Position numbers and translations under genes: made by a program. A stretch of DNA of 64,000 nt. Origin: Ovoidimarina sp963698645. GTDB lineage: Bacteria; Pseudomonadota; Alphaproteobacteria; Rhodobacterales; Rhodobacteraceae. Position 1 is the first letter of the stretch. Each line of letters starts with the position of its first letter. Below the pieces are notes generated by a model. The model saw only the letters and a program-made list of their open reading frames with translations, was not told where the DNA came from and searched no databases. The stretch covers positions 248,001 to 312,000 of the forward strand of contig CAVORP010000001.1 of assembly GCA_963698645.1 (NCBI GenBank), in the 5' to 3' direction. Positions 47,065 to 56,261 of this stretch are shown one piece after another.

Positions 47065-47739
47065 CTAGCCGAAATCCCGTGTCATGATGGCACGATGGAT
47101 TTCCCGGCGAACCAGCTTGCGTATGTTCCGCGTGATGCGTTCGCCCAACTCGCCCTGCAATTCGGACCGAACGATCTCGGAAACGAGTTCGCGAAGCTTG
47201 TCCTCGTCGATCAATTCACTGCCGCCAAACTCATCGTCCGGCGCCTCGAGCAGGGGCTCTTCCACGCGGTCATCGCCCCTGATGGGAAGGTGATCCGGAG
47301 CAGGTGTCGCCGCAAAAAGAGGTGTTGCTTCGACAGCGGGATCGTCGGCGTGGGCAAACTGCGCCTCTTCGACCTGTTCCGGCACGGCCTTCTCCGCAGG
47401 CAGGCTCAGGACAAGCCTGCGCGGTCTTTCCGTCTCTGGGGGCTCGCTTCCATCAGGCTCCCAGTCATCGGCAACGGCGCCAACCGCCCGCTCGAGCTCT
47501 GCAATCCGCTCTTCCAAAGGGGTACGATCCCGAATGGGCCGGATCGGCACGGGGGCATTGTCTTCGACCCGCAGCGCCGGCGTCAGCACCAGCTTGTCGG
47601 CCGTCTGCTCGACCTCAGACCCGGACGGCGCCTCCCAATCTTCGGGGATCATCTCATCGGGAGGCAATTGCCGTGTCACGATGCGACGGACCGAAGAGAG
47701 TACAGCATCTGCATCGCTTCTTTGCTTGTTCTCAGTCAT
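47065..47739 (-). CDS. PopZ-like (DUF2497-type) acidic polar-organiser candidate
   Basis: A 224-residue protein with three parts. A short N-terminal helix, SDADAVLSSVRRIVTRQ, resembles the MEEILASIRRIIS helix of PopZ/DUF2497 proteins. A long low-complexity linker rich in Pro, Glu and Asp follows (about residues 30-165). A C-terminal helical segment LIDEDKLRELVSEIVRSELQ, then GELGERITRNIRKLVRREIHRAI, resembles the oligomerisation end of PopZ. Caulobacter PopZ forms polar condensates that tether the chromosome. The gene follows tolC and pcm on the same strand; from memory, popZ sits near tolC-type and valS genes in other Alphaproteobacteria. Sequence similarity is limited, so this is a proposal. 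Confidence 0.5.
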   Translation of the reverse strand: MTENKQRSDADAVLSSVRRIVTRQLPPDEMIPEDWEAPSGSEVEQTADKLVLTPALRVEDNAPVPIRPIRDRTPLEERIAELERAVGAVADDWEPDGSEPPETERPRRLVLSLPAEKAVPEQVEEAQFAHADDPAVEATPLFAATPAPDHLPIRGDDRVEEPLLEAPDDEFGGSELIDEDKLRELVSEIVRSELQGELGERITRNIRKLVRREIHRAIMTRDFG

Positions 47740-47811
47740 CACAGACTCACCTTCGCCCCTTGCGAGAGAGGGTAGCTTGTGCGCCCTCCGCACACAACCT
47801 GTCGGGATCCG

Positions 47812-49179
47812 TTAGTTCCGGTTCAGACTGCGCATCACGCGGTCCAGACGCTCACCCTGCGGGCTGACCAATACGGTCGGCGCATCCTTCACCGCGTTGT
47901 AATACGCCGCCGGATCATAGGTCGCGATTCCCAGCTTCAGATGATCAACTGTCAGAAGACCCATGGTCGACAACAGCCGATAGGCGGCAAGCGTCTGATC
48001 GATCTCGGCGGTGATCAGACTGGTCTGGGCATCCAGCAATTCCTGCTCTCGGTCGAGTACATCAAGTGTCGTCCGTGCGCCCACCTGCAATTCCTCTTGC
48101 GCGCCCCGAAGCGCCAGCCGCGAAGCCCGCACCTGCTGGTCGGATGCCTCGCGGCTTGCCCGCGCCACCGCAAGATCGGCCCAGGCATTGCCGACATTCT
48201 GTTCAACGGTCTGCGCGGTCGTGTACAGACCGGCACGTGCGGCATCACGCGACGCCTGCGCCCTGCGAACGTCCGATGTGATCTGCCCCCCCCGATAGAT
48301 CGGACCGGAAAGCGTCAAACCAAGGGATGTGCTGTCATCCCCGTCCTGATCCACCCCGAAGCTCGCACTGCCGCGCAAGCTTGGCTTGAGCGCGCCCGCG
48401 GCGACGGCCACGGCAAGCTCGGCCACTGTCACATCCCGCTGCGCTTTCAGAAGATCAGGATGGCGATCCAGTGCGATTTCCCGCGCGGCAGGCAGGTTCG
48501 CCGCGGTGCCCGGTGTCGCGGGCGGCGGCTGAAGCCTCGACGGAAATGCGCCCGTAGAGGCCTTGTACTCCTCACGCGCCTGCGCCAGCGCACCTTGCGC
48601 GGCCGCAAGGCCCGACCGTGCCGCCGCAAGCCGCGCTTCGGCGATTGACACATCAGTCCGCGTAACCTCGCCCACTTCGAACCGATCCCGCGCCGCCCGA
48701 AGCTGCTGTGTAATCAGCCGAACGTTGTTCTCCCTAAGGCCCACAAGAGCATTCTGCCGACGGACATCCAGATAGGCACCAACCGCGCGCAACAAGACCT
48801 GCTGTTCGACGGATTTCAGGCTTTCGCGGGTTGCAAGAACAGCTTCCTTCTGAAGGTCGATGGACAGTTGCGATCGTCCAAAATCATAAAGCAACCAGTC
48901 CAGTGATGTCCGAAGCGAACCGGTCAGCTCGTCGCCGGTTGATGGATTCGAATAGTTCGCCGACGCGGCCCAGTTGATCACCGGCCGAAGGGTCGCGACT
49001 GCTTTGGCGACATCTTCGTCAGCCGCCCGCAGAAGCGCCCGGTTCTGCTGCAACAGGCCGCTTGTCTGATAGGCCGCGATCAGCGCATCGGTCAAAGTCT
49101 CCGACCAGGCCGGGGCTTGCCATGAAATACCAGCCACCACTGCGATAATTGCGGTCCGGGAAAGGCGTTTGAACATCAT
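47812..49179 (-). CDS. tolC: TolC family outer membrane efflux protein
   Basis: A 455-residue outer-membrane channel that joins inner-membrane exporters to the outside. Signal peptide about residues 1-26 (IIAVVAGISWQAPAWSETL). Two OEP repeats follow, each with the long helices of the periplasmic tunnel: NRALLRAADEDVAKAVATLRP and RRQNALVGLRENNVRLITQQ in the first; DLLKAQRDVTVAELAVAVAA and LALRGAQEELQVGARTTLDVLD in the second. RFEVGEVTRTDVSIAEARLA is a strong TolC signature. It starts 15 bp after the methyltransferase gene stop. Confidence 0.95.
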   Translation of the reverse strand: MMFKRLSRTAIIAVVAGISWQAPAWSETLTDALIAAYQTSGLLQQNRALLRAADEDVAKAVATLRPVINWAASANYSNPSTGDELTGSLRTSLDWLLYDFGRSQLSIDLQKEAVLATRESLKSVEQQVLLRAVGAYLDVRRQNALVGLRENNVRLITQQLRAARDRFEVGEVTRTDVSIAEARLAAARSGLAAAQGALAQAREEYKASTGAFPSRLQPPPATPGTAANLPAAREIALDRHPDLLKAQRDVTVAELAVAVAAGALKPSLRGSASFGVDQDGDDSTSLGLTLSGPIYRGGQITSDVRRAQASRDAARAGLYTTAQTVEQNVGNAWADLAVARASREASDQQVRASRLALRGAQEELQVGARTTLDVLDREQELLDAQTSLITAEIDQTLAAYRLLSTMGLLTVDHLKLGIATYDPAAYYNAVKDAPTVLVSPQGERLDRVMRSLNRN

Positions 49180-49194
49180 GCTGGGTTCCAGTGG

Positions 49195-49848
49195 CTAAAG
49201 CGCGAACGACGGGGCTTTGGAGAAGCCCGGCAAAACCGGTGCCGCCGCGTTGAACGCGAACCGCCAGCTGACCGCCCCGTCAATCCGGTGACCGATCCGG
49301 CAGACGCCCAGCGCCCCTTCCATAAAGACGGCGGCGATCCGCCCTCCTTCCTTCAACTGCGCAATAATCGCGTCGGGAATGGTCTCGACGCCACCCTGTA
49401 GGATGATCGCATCATAGGGGCCATGCTGCGCCGCGCCTTCGGTCAGGGAGCCGACGACCACGGCCACATTATCGGCGCCCAACTCGGCAAGCGTCGTTTC
49501 CGCCTCGCCCGCAAGGGTCTCATCCTCTTCGAGAGCGACCACCGCCTGCCCGAGCCGGGACAAGAGCGCCGACGAATATCCAAGCCCGGAGGCCACATCC
49601 AGAACAAGATCTCCAGGCTGGACATTCAAGGCGTCCAGCATCTTGGCAAGCGTCCGGGGCTCCAAAACCACGCGTCCCGGCGCGAGAGGAACGTTCTCAC
49701 CAATATAGGCCGCCTCGCGCCGCCCATTCGGTACGAACTGTTCCCGCGGTACCGTCAGCATCGCATCGATGATCGGGAATTTGGTTACATCGGAGGGTCG
49801 AACCTGCGTATCGACCATCATTGTCCGCCGGGCAGTATAGTCGACCAT
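49195..49848 (-). CDS. pcm: Protein-L-isoaspartate O-methyltransferase-family protein
   Basis: An S-adenosylmethionine-dependent methyltransferase of about 217 residues. RREAAYIGENVPLAPGRVVLE and LVLDVASGLGYSSALLSRLG (SAM-binding motif I) match the PIMT family that repairs isoaspartyl residues. The roseobacter version starts M-x-D-x-TARRTMMVDTQVRPSDV, so the ATG at 49848 is chosen; one at 49860 is also in frame and neither has a clear ribosome-binding site. It heads the pcm-tolC-PopZ-like set. As a TolC-linked copy it may not be the only PIMT in the genome. Confidence 0.85.
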   Translation of the reverse strand: MVDYTARRTMMVDTQVRPSDVTKFPIIDAMLTVPREQFVPNGRREAAYIGENVPLAPGRVVLEPRTLAKMLDALNVQPGDLVLDVASGLGYSSALLSRLGQAVVALEEDETLAGEAETTLAELGADNVAVVVGSLTEGAAQHGPYDAIILQGGVETIPDAIIAQLKEGGRIAAVFMEGALGVCRIGHRIDGAVSWRFAFNAAAPVLPGFSKAPSFAL

Positions 49849-49989
49849 ATCTAAACTCATTCGTTCAGTTTCATTTTGCTGGTTTTGCCACAGAACCTCC
49901 CCATCGGCAACAGGCACACGCGTCGCAGCCTGTTACCATAGCCGCTTGACCTCGGGCGCACGCGAACCTAAACGTCACGATGCTTCGAA

Positions 49990-50063
49990 GGCGAGTTGGC
50001 GGAGTGGTTACGCAGCGGATTGCAAATCCGTGTACAGGAGTTCGATTCTCCTACTCGCCTCCA
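49990..50063 (+). tRNA. tRNA-Cys (anticodon GCA)
   Basis: A complete 74-nt tRNA with encoded CCA. The acceptor stem GGCGAGT pairs with ACTCGCC, the anticodon stem-loop is CGGATTGCAAATCCG with anticodon GCA, and the T arm is AGGAGTTCGATTCTCCT. Its 3' 43 bases are copied at 56080-56122. Confidence 0.97.
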
Positions 50064-50707
50064 TTCAAATTCAAACACATAGACCACATTAGCCACTTCG
50101 CAAAAGGTCCTTAGTCTCTCTTTAGTTTCATTGGATTTAGTGCTCTGCCACACCCCACTACATTCTTTCGGTAGCAACCAAATCGCATCTCGAAGCGTTT
50201 GACCGCCACAAACGAGTATTTAGTCCTCGCTCGGAAAGTGATTATGGATTCCAAACTCAACCGAAGCGGACATTCCCTCAAATCGCAGCGAATAACCGCT
50301 TAGAGCCCAGAGTAGACCTTCGTGTTTCGCGCAGCATTCAACACAAAGGGCGGCAAGCTGACCTTCGCCGCGTTTCGCAATGATGTCTCAGCAGCGGACG
50401 TAGCAGACATGCGCTCGCACTGCGCTTCTAACCACAATTCACCCATCAATCCAAATATCGGAAGCGCCTGTCGACAGACGGGCTGACCCGGGGCGCCAGG
50501 CGAAATTTGCCAAGAACCAGTGATCAAGAGGATCATGACTCTTTGAAACCATTTCAGCATCTTGGCTGTCGTTTACGTTGGCTTTCCCGCGACAACAGCT
50601 CTCTCAGATCGCTAGCCCTCCGATCTCCACGATGTCGATCTCTCGCAACAGCCCCGCCAACGAACTCGGCTTCGCACCCCTCGGCCAGAGCTGGTCCAGC
50701 GCCGCCG
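50064..50707. other. Gene-free stretch next to tRNA-Cys
   Basis: About 640 bp with no convincing gene. Its left part is AT-rich. An imperfect hairpin lies at 50264-50301. An 86-codon minus-strand frame (50300-50560) has no recognised family and no clear ribosome-binding site. Confidence 0.5.
50264..50301. repeat. Symmetric hairpin-forming repeat
   Basis: AAGCGG-N2-ATTC is mirrored by GAAT-N2-CCGCTT around a 14-base centre. The N2 positions break the stem. I recall similar AAGCGGACATT/GAATGTCCGCTT units scattered between genes in roseobacters, which would make this a degraded dispersed repeat. Confidence 0.5.
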
Positions 50708-53405
50708 CTACCAGCTCAGCCAGCGCAGGACGAAGGCGTTCTCGCGCCGAACGAAGACCCGGCGCAGTTCATCGCCCAGAAGGATTGCCACCGCGAAGGG
50801 CACCGACAGCGCCAGTTGCCAAGGCGCAAGCGGCGCTGTGCCGAAGAAGGTGTTGAACGCCGGGATATAGGAGATTGCCGCCAGTAGCCCGAGCTCCGCC
50901 GCAATTCCCACCCAGACCAGCCGATTGCTGAAGAGTCCGACCGTCAGAAGGCTCTGGGTCCGGGTTCGGCAGATGATCACATCGGAGACCTGACAGATGA
51001 TGATCGAGGCAAAGAACCCGGTGATCGCGGTCCGGTAGAGCGGGTCGGAACTGGCCAGCTCCTGCCCCCATTCCCAGCCGCCAGTGTAGAGGATGGTGAA
51101 ATAGGCGAAAAACCCAGCCGCCGCCTGCACCATGCCGACGATGCCATAGCTCATCAGCAAGCAGGTTGCGGCTCAGCAGCCGTCTCACCCCGCGGTCGGG
51201 GTTTGCGCTTCATCACATCGGTCTCGGGCGCCTCGGCGCCAAGGCCCAGCGCCGGCAGGATATCGGTGCCCAGATCGATCGATAGGATCAGGATCACCGT
51301 CAGCGGCAGCGGGATGTCCAGCAGGACAAAGGCGATGAAGGGCAGGATCTCGGGGATGTTCGAGGTCAGGATATAGGCGATGAACTTCTTGATATTGTCA
51401 AAGATCGTCCGGCCTTCCTCGACTGCGGCGACGATGGTGGCGAAATTGTCGTCCATCAGCACCATGTTCGAGGCTTCCTTGGCCACCTCGGTGCCGCCGA
51501 TACCCATGGCCACGCCCATGTCGGCGTTCTTGAGGGCGGGCGCGTCGTTCACGCCGTCGCCGGTGACGGTGACGATATCGCCAAGCGCCTGCAAGCGCCT
51601 GCACGACCTGCAGTTTCTGCGCCGGCGCGATGCGGGCAAAGATGATCTCGGGCTCGTCGCGCAGCACCGCCTGCAAGTCGCTCGGCCGCCATCGCCGCCA
51701 GTTCGTCCCCCTGCACCACGCGACCGTTGGCTGACATCAGCCCGATCTGCCTCGGCGATGCTCTTCGCGGTCAGGCCGAAATCGCCGGTCAGCATGATCA
51801 CCCGGATCCCGGCCGAACGGCAGCGCGCCAGCGCCTCTGGCACTTCTGGGCGCGGCGGGTCGATCATGCCGGTCAGACCAAGAAAGAGGTAGTCCGTCCT
51901 CTGGCACTGTATCGCGACTCGGCGGGGCGTAGCGCAAAGCCCAGACCCCGCTCGCCACGCGCCGCCAACTGCCGATAGGCATCGATCACCTCGGCGCGCC
52001 GTTCTTCGGTCAGCGGCAGTGCCTCGCCATTCAGCGCCATCCGGTCGCACATGGCCAGAACCACTTCGGGCGCGCCTTTGAGATAGGCGCTGCGGTCCAG
52101 CCCCGGCGTCGGTCACGATGATCATCCGCTTGGCGGCGGAGTTGAAGGGCTGCTCGGCAATTTCCGTCGACCTGCGCGCAAGGCTGACACATCGGCATGA
52201 TCCGCAGCAAAGAGCAGCAGCGCGCCCTCGGTCGCGTCACCGGAAAACCCCGTCTCGGTCAGATAGGCATTGTTGCAGATGCAGGCGATCCTAAGGAAAT
52301 CACCGAATGCCGGTGCCTCGGACAGCCTCGCATCGCCGGTATGAAAGGTCTGCCCGCCCAGCACGAGAGTATTCACTGCCAGCCGGTTCTGCGTCAGCGT
52401 ACCGGTCTTGTCGGTGCAGATCACTGTGGTTGAGCCCAGCGTCTCGACGCTTTCGAGGTTCTTGATCAGCGCGTTCTTCTGCGCCATCCGTCGGCTGGCC
52501 ATCGTCAGGCTCAGCGTCACCGTCGGCAGAAGTCCCTCGGGCACATTGGCCACGATGATGCCGATGGCAAAGATCAGGCTGCCGATCACGCCATTGCCGA
52601 TCAGCACCGAGACTAGCGAAGAAACTCACGCCAAGAGAAGATTGCGATCGCGCTGATCACCTTGATGAAATAACTGCAGTTCCTTGTGGATCGGCGTCTC
52701 GGCGGCCTTGGTCGCCTTGGTCAGCGCAACGATCGAGCCGATCTGGGTGGCCATGCCGGTTGCGGTGACCAGAACCCGGCCCTCACCGTTCTGGACGAGG
52801 CTGCCGGAGAACACCATGTTCGGGCTTTCTAGGACATTGTCATGCCAGCGGGCCGGCGTCGCGCAGCTGCGGCTCGCTCTCGCCGGTCAGGCTCGAATTG
52901 TCGACCTTCAGCTCCTTTGCCTCGATCAGCCGTCCGTCGGCAGGCACCCGGTCGCCTTCGTTCAGAACGATGATATCGCCCGGCACGAGATCCTCGGCGG
53001 ATAGCTCCAGCGGCCGCCCGTCGCGCATCGCGGTGATCATCGAGGGCATCATCTTGCTTGAAGCTCTCCATGATCCGTTCGCTCTGGTGCTCCTGGAAAT
53101 AGGTGAAGGCTGCGTTCAGCACGACTACCGCCAACAGCGCGATCGCAATGTAGAGATTGCCCTGCCCGGGGTCGAGCCGCTCGGCGCTCAGCGCCAGAAT
53201 CGCCACCGACGATCAGCAGGAGTGCGAAGAAGTTCTTGAACTGCAGCAGAAATTTCAGGATTTCAGGTTTGCCCTTGGCCATGTCCAGCTGGTTCGGCCC
53301 ATAGGCTTGAAGCCGTGCCTTGGCCTCCGCCGTGCTTAACCCCGTCTCGCGCGCCTCCAGCGCGTCCAGAGCGCCGTCCAGCGGCCCGGTGTGCAAATCC
53401 GCCAT
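50708..53405 (-). pseudogene. Cation-transporting P-type ATPase (P2 group), broken by ten or more frame changes
   Basis: Order from the N-terminus: cation-ATPase N domain (GLSTAEAKARLQAYGPNQLD), membrane helices with ERLDPGQGNLYIAIALLAVV, actuator domain with DNSSLTGESEPQ, helix 4 with IVANVPEGLLPTVTLSL, phosphorylation site ICTDKTGTLTQN, the P-domain hinge VTVTGDGVNDAPALKNADMG, and the C-terminal membrane domain ending ENAFVLRWLSW. PEGLLPTVT and KNLESVETLGST resemble Na+/K+-ATPase-like type II pumps more than Ca2+ pumps. All motifs are present, but they are spread over three frames with breaks roughly every 100-300 bp. Either this is a decaying gene in a mobile element or the local sequence is of poor quality. 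Confidence 0.85.
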
Positions 53406-54004
53406 GATTTCGTAGTCTCCCGGCCCCTCGTTGGGGGGAAGGCTAGCCAGTTCGCGCCGCGCAAAACTTGATCCGCATCATTCCAGGGATTTTCGGCACC
53501 TTTGGCCAGGTCGTGATTACGTTCGCACGTGTACGACATTCGCTCAGGCGAGGTTGAGAACAAACGCGCAGTACAACGTTGACCCAATGGACCGAAAAGG
53601 TGGTGATGTTCTTGATCGTGACTGGAATGCTTTCTTCCGGTTCGGCAAAGCCGCATCTGAGGGCTTTACCGCCACTTCGGGTGGCGTTGGTCGGATGTAT
53701 TCCAACGCGGTTGGAAACCGAAAGGACTTGAGAAAGGTTGTTCGGTGGTCGGGTCCGGCTGCCGAGTAAGGTAAGCAAGACGCAAGATTGAGTGCAGCAT
53801 TCTTCCAGCGCGAGTCTTGCGATCCGGTTCTTGTTGAACGCGAAGGAAGTCAAACGAGCGAAAGCAGAAACAGAATCCTTAATTTCTTCTACATTCGCGA
53901 AGCATCGAGACGCGGGGATAACTCCGCGGCTAGGGACTGGCTCTTTGCCTTAGGTTTGGAGAGGCACTCAACGGTCTGGACAACGCTTAGAAGAGGCCAA
54001 ACGT
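53406..54004. other. Gene-free stretch inside the tRNA-Cys element
   Basis: About 600 bp between the ATPase start and the isomerase stop. Several short frames overlap on both strands, but none has a recognisable domain or a good ribosome-binding site. The promoter of the ATPase gene must lie at its left edge. Confidence 0.5.
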
Positions 54005-54604
54005 TCACTCCGGGTCATGTTTTTGAGCCCAGAAGATTGCGTCCTCAAGGCGGTCATCTCCCCAGAACACCTCGCCTTCCACGACAAAGGATGGAGATCC
54101 GAACACACCAAGGTGCATTACCTCATCCGTAGCGGCTGAAAGCTTGTTCAGTATCCGGTCCGACTGCGCGTTGGCCAGGACCAGATCGGGATCCCGGTTG
54201 ATCTCTTTCAGGCTCGCGGAGATATTTGGCTCTTCGCCCGCTGGTTCTCCCTTTTCGAACCAGCGGCGATAGGTGGCGCGGGTGTAGTCTTCGACCCAGC
54301 CCTCCTCGGTCCCCAGGGTTGCGACCAGATTCGCCAAAACAAGGCCAGGCAGCGGATAGGGGGCAGGGATTCTTGGGTTCAAGCCGTGGCGATGAGCCCG
54401 GCGTTCGATGTCGCGCCACATGTAGGCAGTCTTCACCGGCTTGTCCTTGAAAGGGATGTTGCTCTGCTCGACCATCACGTGCCGCACGTTGAATGGACGC
54501 CATTGGAACTCGATTCCGGAGGATTGCGCGACCGCCGAAAGACGCATTACTGTCAGGTAGCTGTAGGTGCTCCCGATCGAAAACCAGAAGTCGATCTGCG
54601 CCAC
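54005..54604 (-). CDS. 2-hydroxychromene-2-carboxylate isomerase family protein (DsbA fold)
   Basis: A 199-residue kappa-class GST/DsbA-like protein. The N-terminal MAQIDFWFSIGSTYSYLTVMRL, the active-site Ser region, EFQWRPFNVRHVM, ERRAHRHGLN and the C-terminal cis-Pro loop GVFGSPSFVVEGEVFWGDDRLED fit HCCA isomerase, a glutathione-dependent enzyme first known from naphthalene degradation. No aromatic-degradation genes are near, so the substrate is open. The start is GTG at 54604 with GGAGG seven bases upstream. It is intact, unlike the neighbouring ATPase. Confidence 0.88.
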   Translation of the reverse strand: MAQIDFWFSIGSTYSYLTVMRLSAVAQSSGIEFQWRPFNVRHVMVEQSNIPFKDKPVKTAYMWRDIERRAHRHGLNPRIPAPYPLPGLVLANLVATLGTEEGWVEDYTRATYRRWFEKGEPAGEEPNISASLKEINRDPDLVLANAQSDRILNKLSAATDEVMHLGVFGSPSFVVEGEVFWGDDRLEDAIFWAQKHDPE

Positions 54605-54890
54605 TTTGTATCCTCCATGAGATTGAGCCTTGAAGGCAATACTACAACACCCGATCCAACCGGACCAAATTCTCTGAGGATTGGTGCATTGCCGAAAGAA
54701 CGAGTTGACCACCCTGGGTTCCACGCGGACTTGCTCTGCAAGCACTACCAAGGTCGCCTTTGGGCCGAAGGAAACCGTAGCCTGGACCGAGGGCTTCATG
54801 ACGGCATGCGGCGCTTCCGCATGATCGTTTCGGGCCCAAAGCGATTGTTTATTTCGGCATTGCAAACGGTGGCCTAACGCTACGCACTTG

Positions 54891-55541
54891 CTATGTCTCT
54901 TGTGCGCCTGACTCAACTTTGGCCATATCCACTCCGCGAAAGATGAGCCACAAGGCCAACGCCATTTCGTTGATCCAGATGGGCAGCGAAAGAATCGTAT
55001 CGGTGGTGGAACCCATCTCAAACTGGCCGAACAGGATGAGCAGGCCCGACACGAGCAGCATCAGTCCACCGAGAAGCCCCCAAAGTGACAATACCGCAGG
55101 AACAAGGCGAAAGCGGAACAGGGCCGGATAGAGGATCAACGTACTGACGGAAAATACCATCAGCAGCAGAAGAAATGCCATGTCGTGGAACGCAATGGCA
55201 ATCGCACTTCCACCGGGTGCCAGCAACAAGAGCAGGCCGATTGCGCCGACAATGCCGACGCTTGCTTCAATTGCTCGAAGGCCACCATAGGCCGGAGCCA
55301 GAATCCGGACACACTTCCAGAGTATCGGGAAAAAGGCGACTGCGATCCCGGCACTCGCAAGCGCATTTACGATTTCAAGCACAACACCCAGGGTAAAAAG
55401 GTGCCTGTGCGCAATGACATGGTCCGCGACATCCGGTACCGCCAACATCGGCGCTATGATTGTCTGACTTGCCATCGTCGCGGCTGTCGCCGTTATGAAC
55501 AATATCCCCGCAACGATGGTCTCGATCCGATAGTCGCTCAT
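54891..55541 (-). CDS. DUF4386 family membrane protein
   Basis: A 216-residue protein with about six hydrophobic helices. The N-terminal YRIETIVAGILFITATAATM, then HLFTLGVVLEIVNALASAGIAVAFFPILWK and LRAIEASVGIVGAIGLL, and the C-terminal SLPIWINEMALALWLIFRG match DUF4386, a family of unknown function often found on accessory DNA. The ATG at 55541 gives the usual start; 21 earlier in-frame codons are unlikely. It is followed by about 290 bp without a gene before the isomerase. Confidence 0.85.
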   Translation of the reverse strand: MSDYRIETIVAGILFITATAATMASQTIIAPMLAVPDVADHVIAHRHLFTLGVVLEIVNALASAGIAVAFFPILWKCVRILAPAYGGLRAIEASVGIVGAIGLLLLLAPGGSAIAIAFHDMAFLLLLMVFSVSTLILYPALFRFRLVPAVLSLWGLLGGLMLLVSGLLILFGQFEMGSTTDTILSLPIWINEMALALWLIFRGVDMAKVESGAQET

Positions 55542-56079
55542 TGAACAGTTTCTCCGATCACACGTCGTCAAGCTGAAGAGCCTGTTGCACCGTACACAGC
55601 ACAAATCATCCGGGAATGATCAGACTCAATCTTAGTGCGCAGCCTAAGATCGCCTGGCCAACTTTGCCTTTGGTGTCGACATTTGGGGTTTTGCGGACGT
55701 CCTGCACCTGAGCCAAGAGCTTCCGCTTTGTCCGACATTCGGACATCCAACTCATCCCGATGATACGAGCCCGATTGGCTCCGCTCCCGGTAAGCTGCAG
55801 CGCGGTGCGTGATTGGTTGATGAAGGTCTGGTTTGCGCCGGGAGCGCCAAACAGACTGATTGGCGGGAATGTTCGCTTCGTCCGCACAGCGGACTATGGC
55901 ACTTAGCCGGTCGAATGTCGCCTCTGAAGATCGCTCAGTCTCTTTTCACTCGCAGGAATCTCATCTCCAGCTGAAACACTTTTCTTCTTTAGAAACAATG
56001 TCTTTCTGCCTCCATCTTGACGGTCCAGAAGTCCGTGCATCGTCGTCCACTATTGATTTCTTGACCGACCCGGTCCCTT
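55542..56079. other. Gene-free right end of the tRNA-Cys element
   Basis: About 540 bp with no recognisable gene. A 94-codon minus-strand frame (55606-55887) shows no known domain; it does not contain the R-H-R-Y residues of a tyrosine recombinase in readable order. Confidence 0.5.
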
Positions 56080-56122
56080 TGCAAATCCGTGCACAGGGGT
56101 TCGATTCCCCTACTCGCCTCCA
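56080..56122. repeat. Partial copy of tRNA-Cys 3' end (candidate attachment site)
   Basis: Aligns without gaps to 50021-50063, covering the anticodon through CCA. There are three differences, two of which are the compensatory partners of one T-stem pair (AGGAG/CTCCT versus AGGGG/CCCCT). The upstream half of the tRNA is absent, so this is not a working tRNA gene. Confidence 0.9.
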
Positions 56123-56261
56123 CAGTTTCGGATCTTCGGCCAAGCCACTTAATCCTCTTCCCGGCAAGCAGGCCCATGGGTCGGCCCCCAAGCAGGGTTT
56201 GCGCTTTTTCCCCCGCAGTGACACATAGGCACACAGACGCATCTGAATCCGGACTGACCCA

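Larger units (their letters stand above)
50064..56122. mobile_element. Putative integrated element (or remnant) at the tRNA-Cys 3' end
   Basis: The segment lies between the intact tRNA-Cys and a 43-bp copy of its 3' part (40 of 43 identical). This is the footprint left by elements that use tyrosine recombinases at tRNA genes. It contains the broken P-type ATPase, a DsbA-fold isomerase and a DUF4386 protein, plus gene-poor stretches of lower GC than the core. No integrase, excisionase or replication gene is recognisable, so it may be a decayed island. Confidence 0.55.

Noticed and set aside
50300..50560. 86-codon minus-strand gene in the tRNA-Cys element
   Set aside because: No family, no clear ribosome-binding site, and it overlaps a hairpin repeat region.
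55606..55887. Integrase remnant at the right end of the element
   Set aside because: I looked for the R...HxxR...Y pattern of tyrosine recombinases and could not read it in any frame.
56080..56122. Second tRNA-Cys gene
   Set aside because: Only the 3' half is present. The acceptor 5' strand, D arm and 5' anticodon stem are missing.
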